Made by a program: the position numbers and the translations under genes. A stretch of DNA of 31,907 nucleotides from Hungateiclostridiaceae bacterium UBA3934 (GTDB lineage Bacteria > Bacillota > Clostridia > Acetivibrionales > DTU013): contig DGEE01000139.1 of NCBI GenBank assembly GCA_002385815.1, positions 17,313-49,219 of the forward strand, read 5' to 3'. Position 1 is the stretch's first letter. Every line of letters begins with the position of its first letter. This document shows, piece by piece, positions 23,100-30,480 of this stretch. The notes under the pieces were generated by a model that worked only from the letters and a program-made list of their open reading frames with translations, was not told the DNA's origin and did not search any database.

Positions 23100-24200
23100 T
23101 TATCTGAATCTGTTTTTTCTCAGGAAAGTCGGGATCTCAAGTTCATCTTCGGATATGTCACTACTTACATGATGTCTGGCAGAGGGTTGTTCCTGTTGTT
23201 TTGCCGGAGATTTTTCAGCAATCCTTTCCATTTTTCTCATCACTGAGCCCTTTTCAAAGCCGGTGGCTATAACAGTTATTTGAATTTCGTCCTTAAGGTT
23301 CTCGTCGATAACTGCGCCAACGATAATGTTTGCATCCGGATCAGCAGATTTCTGTACCAGCTCTGCTGCCAGATTGACCTCGAAAAGTCCCAAATCTGCC
23401 CCGCCGGTGATATTGAGTATAACACCGCGCGCCCCGTCTATCGATGTCTCAAGCAACGGACTCTGTATTGCCTGCTTTGCAGCCTCTTCAGCCCTGCCGT
23501 CACCTGATGATTTGCCGATACCCATGTGGGCAAGTCCTGTGTTGTACATTATTGTCTTAACATCTGCAAAATCGAGGTTAATCAAACCAGGAACCGCTAT
23601 GAGGTCGGATATTCCCTGAACGCCCTGACGCAGAACATCATCTGCCATCCTGAAGGCTTCGATTATCGAAGTTTTCTTTTCTGCGACCTGAAGCAATCTG
23701 TCGTTTGGTATCGTTACAAGGGTATCTACAACACCCTTGAGATTTTCAATGCCTTGTTCTGCATATTGCATCCTTTTTCGGCCTTCAAACATAAATGGCT
23801 TGGTCACGACGCCTACAGTCAATATCCCCATTTCTTTCGCAATCTGTGCCACGATAGGTGTTGCGCCGGTACCGGTTCCGCCCCCCATCCCCGCTGTCAC
23901 AAAGACCATGTCGGCCCCCTTGATGGCCTGGGCTATCTCATCCTTGCTTTCATTGGCAGCCTTTTCACCTATTTCAGGATTAGCTCCTGCACCAAGTCCT
24001 TTTGTCAGCTTGTCTCCTATCTGTATCTTGGTATTTGCCTTTGAAAGAAATAGAGCCTGCTTGTCTGTATTTATAGCTATGAACTCAACACCTCTGAGAC
24101 CGGCAGTTATCATCCTGTTTACGGCATTGTTGCCTCCGCCTCCGACACCGATGACCTTTATCTGGGCAAACTGTTCCATATCAATATCAAACTCCAGCAA
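23100..24200 (-). CDS. ftsZ: Cell division protein FtsZ
   Basis: FtsZ is the tubulin-like GTPase that forms the division ring. The 366 residues contain GGGGNNAVNRM (20-30), the tubulin signature GMGGGTGTGATP (104-114), and the T7 synergy loop NLDFADVKTIM with catalytic Asp. After a linker comes the C-terminal peptide ELEIPTFLRKNRFR, which binds FtsA/SepF-type partners. The start is a TTG at 24200, seven bases after GGGGGA; homologues begin MLEFD, which supports it. A terminator-like hairpin separates it from ftsA, so ftsZ probably has its own promoter in addition to readthrough. Confidence 0.98.
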   Translation of the reverse strand: MLEFDIDMEQFAQIKVIGVGGGGNNAVNRMITAGLRGVEFIAINTDKQALFLSKANTKIQIGDKLTKGLGAGANPEIGEKAANESKDEIAQAIKGADMVFVTAGMGGGTGTGATPIVAQIAKEMGILTVGVVTKPFMFEGRKRMQYAEQGIENLKGVVDTLVTIPNDRLLQVAEKKTSIIEAFRMADDVLRQGVQGISDLIAVPGLINLDFADVKTIMYNTGLAHMGIGKSSGDGRAEEAAKQAIQSPLLETSIDGARGVILNITGGADLGLFEVNLAAELVQKSADPDANIIVGAVIDENLKDEIQITVIATGFEKGSVMRKMERIAEKSPAKQQEQPSARHHVSSDISEDELEIPTFLRKNRFR

Positions 24201-24239
24201 AATCGAATCCCCCTTTTGTCATTGGTTTGGCATAACTAA

Positions 24240-24268
24240 ATAATATCTTATTCCATCCATTAAAGCAA
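24240..24268 (-). promoter_or_regulatory. Possible sigma-A promoter for ftsZ
   Basis: On the minus strand TTGCTT (24263-24268) and TATTAT (24240-24245) are 17 bases apart. The -35 is poor, the -10 fair. It lies between the ftsA terminator hairpin and ftsZ. Confidence 0.35.
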
Positions 24269-24280
24269 GATAGCTTTTTA

Positions 24281-24312
24281 CAAAAAGTTCAATCAGAGTA
24301 ATTCTGATGAAC
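24281..24312 (-). terminator. Terminator-like hairpin between ftsA and ftsZ
   Basis: On the minus strand the arms GTTCATCAGA and TCTGATTGAAC (one bulged base) enclose ATTAC and are followed by TTTTTG. The stem begins at the ftsA stop codon. It has the form of a rho-independent terminator, probably partial since ftsA and ftsZ are usually coexpressed. Confidence 0.65.
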
Positions 24313-25544
24313 TAAAATATTTTTTTGAAAAAATTTATAATTCTTTCAAATAATGATTCTTCGTTTTTTTGTTTTTCCTGCTTTTTGAGTTTGATTTCGC
24401 TTGCCCTGCTGCCGCCTTTTTTGACACTGGCGATATATCTGATCATCCCTGCCGCTGCGACAAACTCCGGTTTCAGAACTCCCTGTATCTGACCTGCCTG
24501 AGTCACCCTGACCGGAAGCTCGAACACTTCCTGCGCCAGCTGTTTGCAGCCATCGACATACGATATGCCGGCTCCTGTCATAACTACATTGCCTTCTTTT
24601 GGAATGCTTATTCCTGCTCTGTCAAGCAGCCCTTTGCATAATGAAAATATTTCATAAACTCGAGCTTCGATGATTTCTACGACCTCTGATACCTTAACAT
24701 TTTTTTTCTTATTCTCATTTATATCAAGTACTGATATCTCCTGATCGTTCTTGATCAGCGAAGTCAGCGCAAGCTCAAACTGACGTTTTATTTTTTCTGC
24801 TTCCGTATTCGATATTCTGAGACCTATGGCTATATCATTGGTGACATGATCCCCGCCAACCGGTATGGAATCATAAAAAACGAGCCGCCTGCCCTGGAAT
24901 ACCGATACATCTGTAACGCTTCCCCCGACATCCAGCAGTACCGCTCCTATGTCGCGTTCATCCACGCTCAGACAGATCTCCGCCCCGGCAAATGCTTCGG
25001 CTACTATCCCGTCCAGCTTTATATCTGCCCTTTCCATGCTCCTGATTATATTCTGGACTGAGGTGATTTTCCCGACAAGCATATCAGCATCGACCTCAAG
25101 CCTGGTGCCGACCATGCCAACAGGATCGGTGATCTCATCGTAACCGTCAATGATAAATTGCCTGGGTATGACATCTATCAGCTGTCTGTCCTCCGGAATC
25201 TCAATATCCCTGACATCCCGAAGAATATTCTCCAGGTCTTCTCTGGATATTTCTCTGCCATTTAAGCTCATCCAGCTTTTATTATTAACAACATTGACAT
25301 GCATACCATGAATGTTGACATAAGCCGAATCAATCCGCATATTGGCATCAGCTTCAGCTTCTTCAACAGCTTTCCTGATGCTTGCGGCAGTGCTGTCGAT
25401 ATCTACTATGACACCCTTTTTGAGTCCGCTGCAAGGAGCTATACCTCTTCCGGCTATCTCTATCTGTGAATATTTGTTAACTTTTCCGATAAGTGCACAA
25501 ACATTCGACGTCCCAATATCTATACTTACAATCCAATCACTCAC
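24312..25544 (-). CDS. ftsA: Cell division protein FtsA
   Basis: FtsA is the actin-like ATPase that tethers FtsZ to the membrane and recruits divisome proteins. The 410 residues show the phosphate-1 motif SIDIGTSNVCALIG, the SHS2/1C domain (about 80-165), phosphate-2 LLDVGGSVTDVSVF and the adenosine motif VVMTGAGISYVDG. After a Lys/Glu linker comes the C-terminal amphipathic membrane helix SLFERIINFFKKIF. The start is GTG at 25544, after GGGGGTCA. It follows sbp by 19 bases in the order ftsQ-sbp-ftsA-ftsZ. Confidence 0.95.
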   Translation of the reverse strand: MSDWIVSIDIGTSNVCALIGKVNKYSQIEIAGRGIAPCSGLKKGVIVDIDSTAASIRKAVEEAEADANMRIDSAYVNIHGMHVNVVNNKSWMSLNGREISREDLENILRDVRDIEIPEDRQLIDVIPRQFIIDGYDEITDPVGMVGTRLEVDADMLVGKITSVQNIIRSMERADIKLDGIVAEAFAGAEICLSVDERDIGAVLLDVGGSVTDVSVFQGRRLVFYDSIPVGGDHVTNDIAIGLRISNTEAEKIKRQFELALTSLIKNDQEISVLDINENKKKNVKVSEVVEIIEARVYEIFSLCKGLLDRAGISIPKEGNVVMTGAGISYVDGCKQLAQEVFELPVRVTQAGQIQGVLKPEFVAAAGMIRYIASVKKGGSRASEIKLKKQEKQKNEESLFERIINFFKKIF

Positions 25545-25563
25545 GGAAATGACCCCCTACAAA

Positions 25564-25914
25564 CTATATATTATCTTTTTTATCTGACTTATTCAACATA
25601 TATCTGCGAATAACTGCAAAATTTATGAAAATTCTGTTACCAAACGCGAAAATTGCCGCAAGATAAAGCTGCAGTCCCATCTGGTCTCCTATATATGCCA
25701 ATATCGCAGCGAGGATTGCATTGCCAAAAAAACCTGATATGAAAATCTTCATATCGAATTTCCCCTGCATCGATGAAGCGGCTCCTCCAAATACAGAGTC
25801 CAGTGCAGCGAGTATGGCCACTGCTAAATATATGGAATACTGCTGAGGTATGTTCACCGGTATTAAAAAAACTCCGATCAGTATTCCAATAATCATTCCC
25901 AGTATTGGCAACAT
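25564..25914 (-). CDS. sbp: Small basic protein Sbp (DUF1290 family)
   Basis: This is a small integral membrane protein of unknown function, conserved directly upstream of ftsA in Bacillota. The 116 residues have three predicted hydrophobic segments: the N-terminal MLPILGMIIGILIGVFLIPV, then IYLAVAILAALDSVFGGAAS, then a segment around AILAAILAYIGDQMGL. A basic C-terminus ends in NKSDKKDNI. GGAGGGT overlaps the end of ftsQ and serves the ATG at 25914, so translation is likely coupled. The family is clear from context and the ALDSVFGGAASS motif. Confidence 0.88.
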   Translation of the reverse strand: MLPILGMIIGILIGVFLIPVNIPQQYSIYLAVAILAALDSVFGGAASSMQGKFDMKIFISGFFGNAILAAILAYIGDQMGLQLYLAAIFAFGNRIFINFAVIRRYMLNKSDKKDNI

Positions 25915-25919
25915 AAGAC

Positions 25920-26780
25920 TTACCCTCCGCTCTCAGGAGTAAAAACCGGATCCTTTCCCACCGAGAAATCCAGAGTACCCCTCTCTGTTTTTTTGATATT
26001 CTTCGTGAATATGCTTGCTGCTGCGTTGATTTTGTAATGAAGCTCCTCTGCTTTACCAAGATTGACAATTATACGGGCCTGCAGCGAAAATCGAATGTTC
26101 GAAAGGTCGCTTGTATCGACGTAATCAACTTCTGGCAGCATTTTTTCATTATTCACGGCATCCACTTCTCTTATTGTATCAAATACTTTGAATGCTGATA
26201 AGAGCATTTCTTCAGGAATATCCAACTTTTTGCCCGGGTTCGCCGAACTCGGTTCCACAGTCCTTATTACAGGAAGGCTGTTTTGCTCAGTTTCATATCC
26301 TAATACGGGATCAACCTCCAGGAGATATCCATCTTTGTCTACCAACAGGGGGATACCTTTCATATCGATTACTGCAGCAGGTTCGCGTTCCTCAATCTTT
26401 ATCTTTATCGTTCCGGGAATAACATAACTGACTTTAGCTCTTTTGACATACGGGCAGTTTTCGGCTATAGCCTGCTCTGCGTCGCCAAGGCGGAAAAGGC
26501 CGGGCCTGGATTTGTTTGAAAACAGCATCCTGAATCCATTACGGCCTGTCCTTATGCCTGATGCGGCTGCCAACTCTGCTGTACTGTAACGGGTCGTACC
26601 ATCCGCATCAATATGTTTGATATTGAAATAAGGAGAGAGTGCAGCATATACTATGGTAATTGCAAATAGTGCAGTAACAAGCAATGATCTGATTGCCCTC
26701 AATATTCTCTGCTTCCTTCTTTTTCTCCTGTTTTTTATATGTACAGGTTCCTGCACGACTTTTATCCTGCGTTGCTTCAT
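25920..26780 (-). CDS. ftsQ: Cell division protein FtsQ/DivIB
   Basis: FtsQ/DivIB is a bitopic divisome protein that scaffolds septal peptidoglycan synthesis. The ATG at 26780 follows AGGGGGC and gives 286 residues; an upstream in-frame GTG at 26807 lacks a ribosome-binding site. Layout: a very basic cytoplasmic tail (KNRRKRRKQR), one transmembrane helix (about 28-48), the POTRA domain starting FNIKHIDADGTTRYSTAEL, the segment VIPGTIKIKIEEREPAAVI, and the beta domain. It lies 57 bases after the murA remnant, as in intact dcw clusters where murA precedes ftsQ. Confidence 0.92.
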   Translation of the reverse strand: MKQRRIKVVQEPVHIKNRRKRRKQRILRAIRSLLVTALFAITIVYAALSPYFNIKHIDADGTTRYSTAELAAASGIRTGRNGFRMLFSNKSRPGLFRLGDAEQAIAENCPYVKRAKVSYVIPGTIKIKIEEREPAAVIDMKGIPLLVDKDGYLLEVDPVLGYETEQNSLPVIRTVEPSSANPGKKLDIPEEMLLSAFKVFDTIREVDAVNNEKMLPEVDYVDTSDLSNIRFSLQARIIVNLGKAEELHYKINAAASIFTKNIKKTERGTLDFSVGKDPVFTPESGG

Positions 26781-26837
26781 ACACGCCCCCTGACATCCGG
26801 TGTTCACTGGAGGATAGTGTCAAGCGATTCAAATATC

Positions 26838-27764
26838 TCAATCGATCCTTTTGATTGCTGCTCCAATAAGTCTTAGTTTTTCCTCGATACGCTCATACCC
26901 TCTGTCGATATGCCTGATATCAGAAACTGTAGTTTCCCCTTCAGCCGCAAGTCCCGCCAGGACCAGCGCTGCCCCGCCTCTGAGGTCCCGTGCGCAAACA
27001 TTTGCTCCTACCAGCTTTTTTACCCCTTTGATAACTGCTATCCTGCCCTCGAGTTTGATATTGGCACCCATCCTTAGCAGTTCATCCACATGCTTGTATC
27101 TGTTTTCAAATACGGTTTCCACCACTATACTGGTTCCCCTCGCCGTTGTCAGCATAGCTACGAGTTGCGCCTGCATATCCGTAGGAAAACCCGGGTAAGG
27201 CAGTGTCCTTACAATATCTATCGCCCGCAGCCTGACAGGGCCGACTACATGCACCGTGCTGCCCTTGATACCGATCCTGCATCCACTTTCCCTTAAGATC
27301 GAGATCACCGAACTTAGATTCTCCGGAATGACATTTTTCAATAATATATTCCCGCCTGTTATCCCCGCTGCTGCCATATATGTACCTGCTACTATCCGGT
27401 CGGTGATTATCGTATGCTCTGCATTCCCCAGTTTTTGTCCACTGCCTGATATCCTGATAATACTGGTCCCTGCCCCGGTCACACGTACTCCGGTCGATTG
27501 CAGATAGTTCTGCAGATCCAGTATCTCTGGTTCTTTTGCAGCATTTCTGATAATCGTCTCCCCATCTGCAAAAACCGAGGCCAGCATAATGTTCTCTGTG
27601 GCACCGACGCTGGGGTAATCAAGTTGTATATCGCATCCCTTCAGTTTTTCCGCTTCACAGTGTATGAATCCCCTATGAGCGTCATTGATCCTGGCACCCA
27701 TGCTTTTGAGCGCTTTCAGGTGCAGATCTATCGGTCTCGGGCCTATTTCGCATCCACCCGGGTG
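26838..27764 (-). pseudogene. murA: murA, 5'-truncated: C-terminal three quarters of UDP-GlcNAc enolpyruvyl transferase
   Basis: MurA makes the first committed peptidoglycan precursor. The frame matches MurA from the active-site loop to the end: PGGCEIGPRPIDLHLKAL (Cys codon at 27750-27752, equivalent to the catalytic Cys115 of E. coli MurA), then TDRIVAGTYMAA, GFPTDMQAQ with the conserved Asp, and the C-terminal RGGAALVLAGLAAEGETTV. About 110 N-terminal residues are missing, including the conserved Lys-Asn near residue 22. An in-frame TGA lies at 27774-27776, and no MurA-like sequence is seen further up. The first in-frame ATG (27701) has no ribosome-binding site. The remaining frame has no stops, so the truncation looks recent or the fragment is under some constraint. 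It is probably not an active enzyme. Confidence 0.85.
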
Positions 27765-27802
27765 CGTTACTTTTCAGGCATATTCCTTTTTCTTTGTTAT
27801 TA

Positions 27803-27831
27803 ATTTTATCATTCACATATATAGGTATCAA
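27803..27831 (-). promoter_or_regulatory. Sigma-A promoter at the murA break, reading into ftsQ-sbp-ftsA
   Basis: On the minus strand TTGATA (27826-27831) and TAAAAT (27803-27808), both 5 of 6 matches, are separated by exactly 17 bases. Transcription would begin near 27796 and run through the murA fragment into ftsQ, sbp and ftsA. A four-codon open frame (MPEK) follows AAGGA at close spacing. Confidence 0.65.
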
Positions 27832-27873
27832 CTTAAATGTGTTTCAACTGGCATGATAAACATCTTCAATCCA

Positions 27874-27946
27874 TAAAAGACATGTCCGGCTGATCCCGGA
27901 CTCACTGACATAAGTAAAGGAGCATTCTGACATCTGTCAGACGCTC
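27874..27946 (-). terminator. Hairpins with terminator form after the homocysteine methyltransferase gene
   Basis: Two hairpins lie in tandem. At 27884-27901 GTCCGG/CCGGAC arms flank six bases, with TCTTTTAT two bases after the stem on the minus strand. At 27920-27946 GAGC and TCTGACA arms pair with their complements around a tight turn and are followed by CTTTACTT. Either could end the upstream transcript. Two weaker stem-loops lie nearer the gene (about 28010-28055). Confidence 0.5.
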
Positions 27947-28060
27947 ATTCTTTGCACTAAAGGGCATATTCCAAATATATCAGAAGCTAAATCAACAAAA
28001 GTTATTATGCCGCCGCAAATCAAATTCGCTGCGGAGCATGCCGGGAAATATTCCTGGCTC

Positions 28061-29371
28061 TTAACCTGCAATTGACCGGGAAATAATCACGCCGCCATAC
28101 TTTTCGGCAACTTTCCTTATTTCATCGTCTGATCTGTCATTTAAAACAACACCGGCAGTTCCCCTGTATATTTTCAATGCACTTTCAAGAGCTGCTGCAT
28201 TATCAGTCTGGATTATAAACGGATCCTTGACATACCATTGGAGCCGGTCAATTACATTTGCAAGTAAACCGGTATCACCACCCACACTGTCAACATTCAC
28301 CAGTATAGCATCATATCCTTCTGCAGCCAGATCAAGAGCAGCTTCTTCTGTCCAGGAAATATCGTTTTTCTCCAACGCTTCACTCACAGCCGGGTCAATT
28401 GCGGCATCAAGCCTGTATATATTGGCATCATCAAGATACGCCACATCAATATGTTTCACGTCCGATGTAATGTATCCTGCCTTTCTTTCCTGGCCAGGTA
28501 CCGGTTCCAAGTGCGAAATCCTTTCCTTCAGTGCCCTTATGAAATCAGGAGTAGTCCCGCAGCAACCGCCGATAAGCCTTGCCCCATAATTTACGAACGC
28601 AGAGGACAGTTCCGCGAAATGATCCGGCGATTCATTATACGTAACGACATTATCAGATACTGAGGGCAGACCTGCATTGGGCTTTACGCTGAGAAAACCG
28701 CCGCCTGCTTTGTACATGCTCTCCACAATGCCGGTCATGTGTTCCGGGCCAAATGAACAATTGACTCCAATCATATCGACTCCCAGTGATTTGAGAACAG
28801 TAACAGCAATGAATGCATCAGTGCCCATAAGTGTACGTCCGTTGTTTTCAAATGCAAGTGAACATATCACCGGAAGATCAGAGGCATCCCTGGCTGCCAG
28901 GAATGCAGTCCGAAGCTCCGTCAGGTCTGTGAATGTCTCGAAATTAATGATGTCGGCACCGCCGTCGGCCAGTGCTTTCACCTGTTCATAATACACTTCA
29001 TAAGCATTTTCGAATGTGAGATCTCCCAGGGGTTCGAAAAGTAATCCGGCAGGACCGATGGAAGCACTCACGAAAGCTCGACCGCCGGCAACTTCCTTTG
29101 CCAGCCTGGCTCCCCAATAATTGATCTCATATGTTTTATCGCCGAGGCCGAATCTCTCCAGGTGGATCCTGTTGCCCGGAAATGTGTTGGTCTGGAGCAC
29201 GTCTGAGCCAGCCTCGAGATACGCTCTGTGGACTTCACGGACTGCATCCTGATTTGTCAGGTTCCAAAGCTCACCGCACTCTCCACCCTTCAGGCCCATT
29301 TTTTGCAGCAGGTATCCTTTCGATCCGTCATGTACCAAAATCCTTTTTTCAATCTCCTTTAAAAAACTCAT
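28061..29371 (-). CDS. Homocysteine S-methyltransferase (MetH-like) with a partial, degenerate pterin-domain half
   Basis: Residues 1-290 form a homocysteine-binding TIM barrel as in the N-terminal module of MetH. HDGSKGYLLQ stands for the usual DGAMGT motif, and the zinc ligands are Cys205 in GVNCSFGPEH and Cys270-271 in GGCCGTTPDF. Residues 300-436 look like the first half of the pterin-binding (dihydropteroate-synthase-like) domain, with LAAEGYDAILVNVDSVGGD, then FIIQTDNAAALESALKIY and AEKYGGVIIS. The typical NPTG motif is lost and the barrel stops halfway. The ATG at 29371 follows GGAGG by seven bases; an ATG 14 codons upstream has no site. No B12 domain follows. It could be a truncated metH or a specialised methyltransferase that needs a separate corrinoid protein. 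Confidence 0.8.
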   Translation of the reverse strand: MSFLKEIEKRILVHDGSKGYLLQKMGLKGGECGELWNLTNQDAVREVHRAYLEAGSDVLQTNTFPGNRIHLERFGLGDKTYEINYWGARLAKEVAGGRAFVSASIGPAGLLFEPLGDLTFENAYEVYYEQVKALADGGADIINFETFTDLTELRTAFLAARDASDLPVICSLAFENNGRTLMGTDAFIAVTVLKSLGVDMIGVNCSFGPEHMTGIVESMYKAGGGFLSVKPNAGLPSVSDNVVTYNESPDHFAELSSAFVNYGARLIGGCCGTTPDFIRALKERISHLEPVPGQERKAGYITSDVKHIDVAYLDDANIYRLDAAIDPAVSEALEKNDISWTEEAALDLAAEGYDAILVNVDSVGGDTGLLANVIDRLQWYVKDPFIIQTDNAAALESALKIYRGTAGVVLNDRSDDEIRKVAEKYGGVIISRSIAG

Positions 29372-29428
29372 TCCACAGCCTCCGATAAGCTCTCTTTCAG
29401 TATTGTTATCCATCTGATTATGTAAGAC

Positions 29429-29457
29429 ATTATACTATTATCTACAATCATCTTCAA
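29429..29457 (-). promoter_or_regulatory. Sigma-A promoter for the homocysteine methyltransferase gene
   Basis: On the minus strand TTGAAG (29452-29457) and a perfect TATAAT (29429-29434) are 17 bases apart, in the gap after tadC. The leader would be about 55 bases, too short for a SAM riboswitch, and none is seen. Confidence 0.65.
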
Positions 29458-29519
29458 CTATATTAAATTATTTTCTATGATTGTTTTATGACTCTTTTCT
29501 CTTCTCTATACTATAGTCA

Positions 29520-30440
29520 TCACATACCGGAGAACTGTTCGATAAGCTTTATTACAACGGGTCCCAGAAGCACGACAAATAACGTCGGGAATATGAACAC
29601 AACCATCGGTATCAGCATCCTGACAGGCACTTTCATGGCGCGCTCCTGGGCGCGTTGCTTCCTTTTAAGCCTGATTTGCTCCGACTGGATCCTTAGCACC
29701 TGTGCGATGCCCACACCAAATTGATCCGCCTGGATTATAGCCCCTACAAAAGTGGTGAAATCCTGTATATCCAGTCTGTTGACCATATCCCTCAATGCAT
29801 CTTTCTTCTTTCTGCCAACCTTTATTTCCTGCAATACCCTGTCAAACTCCTCAGCGAGAGGACCAGGCTTCTTCTCCACCACCTTCATCAATGCGCCGTC
29901 AAATCCAAGTCCTGCCTCAACGATTACCGTAATAAGATCGATCACATCCGGCAATGAGTTCAAAATCGTTTTCTGCCTTGCTGTGAGCATCTTGCCAAGT
30001 ATGAATCCCGGAAGGACAAATCCGAGGGCAGCCTCTGCTATCAGGAGCATAAGTATGGTGCCAGCGGGTATACCTGAATTCCTTAATGCAATATATGTGA
30101 TCACCGGAATACCGATGACCAAAACTGCCTGCAAATTGATCCAGTCCTTAACCACAAGATCCCACGGGTTGCCGGCTTTGGTAATCTTGCTTTCAAGAGA
30201 CGAAATCATTTCTTTTGGAGTTATGCGCATAACAGCCTTGCTCAAATAGTCCAGAAATGGCCTGATGACCCTCGATATCAGCGGCTGGTCCAACTCATCA
30301 TTTTCATTTTTTGCTCTGGAATCCTTAATACTCTGAAGCCTTGAAGATATTATCAGATCGTCCCTGCCGGCAATCGACAAAACTGAAAATATCAGAGTAA
30401 AGCAACTGGCGAAAGACATCAGAAAAATCACAGCCAGCAC
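29520..30440 (-). CDS. tadC: Tad pilus assembly inner-membrane protein TadC
   Basis: TadC is one of the two inner-membrane platform proteins of the Tad/Flp type IVc pilus (type II secretion F domain). The 306 residues show an N-terminal transmembrane helix, a cytoplasmic linker and two membrane helices around residues 105-150. The T2SF core contains SLPDVIDLITVIVEAGLGFDGAL and FTTFVGAIIQADQFGVGIAQVLR, followed by RKQRAQERAMKVPVRMLIPMV and a last hydrophobic segment. The frame starts at 30440. It follows tadB by 40 bases. Confidence 0.93.
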   Translation of the reverse strand: MLAVIFLMSFASCFTLIFSVLSIAGRDDLIISSRLQSIKDSRAKNENDELDQPLISRVIRPFLDYLSKAVMRITPKEMISSLESKITKAGNPWDLVVKDWINLQAVLVIGIPVITYIALRNSGIPAGTILMLLIAEAALGFVLPGFILGKMLTARQKTILNSLPDVIDLITVIVEAGLGFDGALMKVVEKKPGPLAEEFDRVLQEIKVGRKKKDALRDMVNRLDIQDFTTFVGAIIQADQFGVGIAQVLRIQSEQIRLKRKQRAQERAMKVPVRMLIPMVVFIFPTLFVVLLGPVVIKLIEQFSGM

Positions 30441-30480
30441 ATATCTCGCCTCCCTATCGGCATAGCCTCCAACGGCACTG

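Noticed and set aside
27750..27796. A frameshift joining the MPEK mini-frame to the murA fragment
   Set aside because: A -1 shift in the GAAAAG run would join the frames, but the product would still lack about 110 N-terminal MurA residues, and there is no proper slippery heptamer.
28605..28617. GAGGACAGTTCC in the homocysteine methyltransferase gene, like the repeat core
   Set aside because: It lacks the full GGGACAGTTCT core and the following A-rich part, and lies in well-conserved coding sequence; likely chance.
29372..29519. SAM or cobalamin riboswitch before the methionine-related gene
   Set aside because: The predicted leader is only about 55 bases and shows no conserved riboswitch core.
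29525..29545. GAGAACTGTTC at the end of tadC, like a minus-oriented repeat copy
   Set aside because: It differs in the CCC part of the core and lacks the flanks; likely chance.
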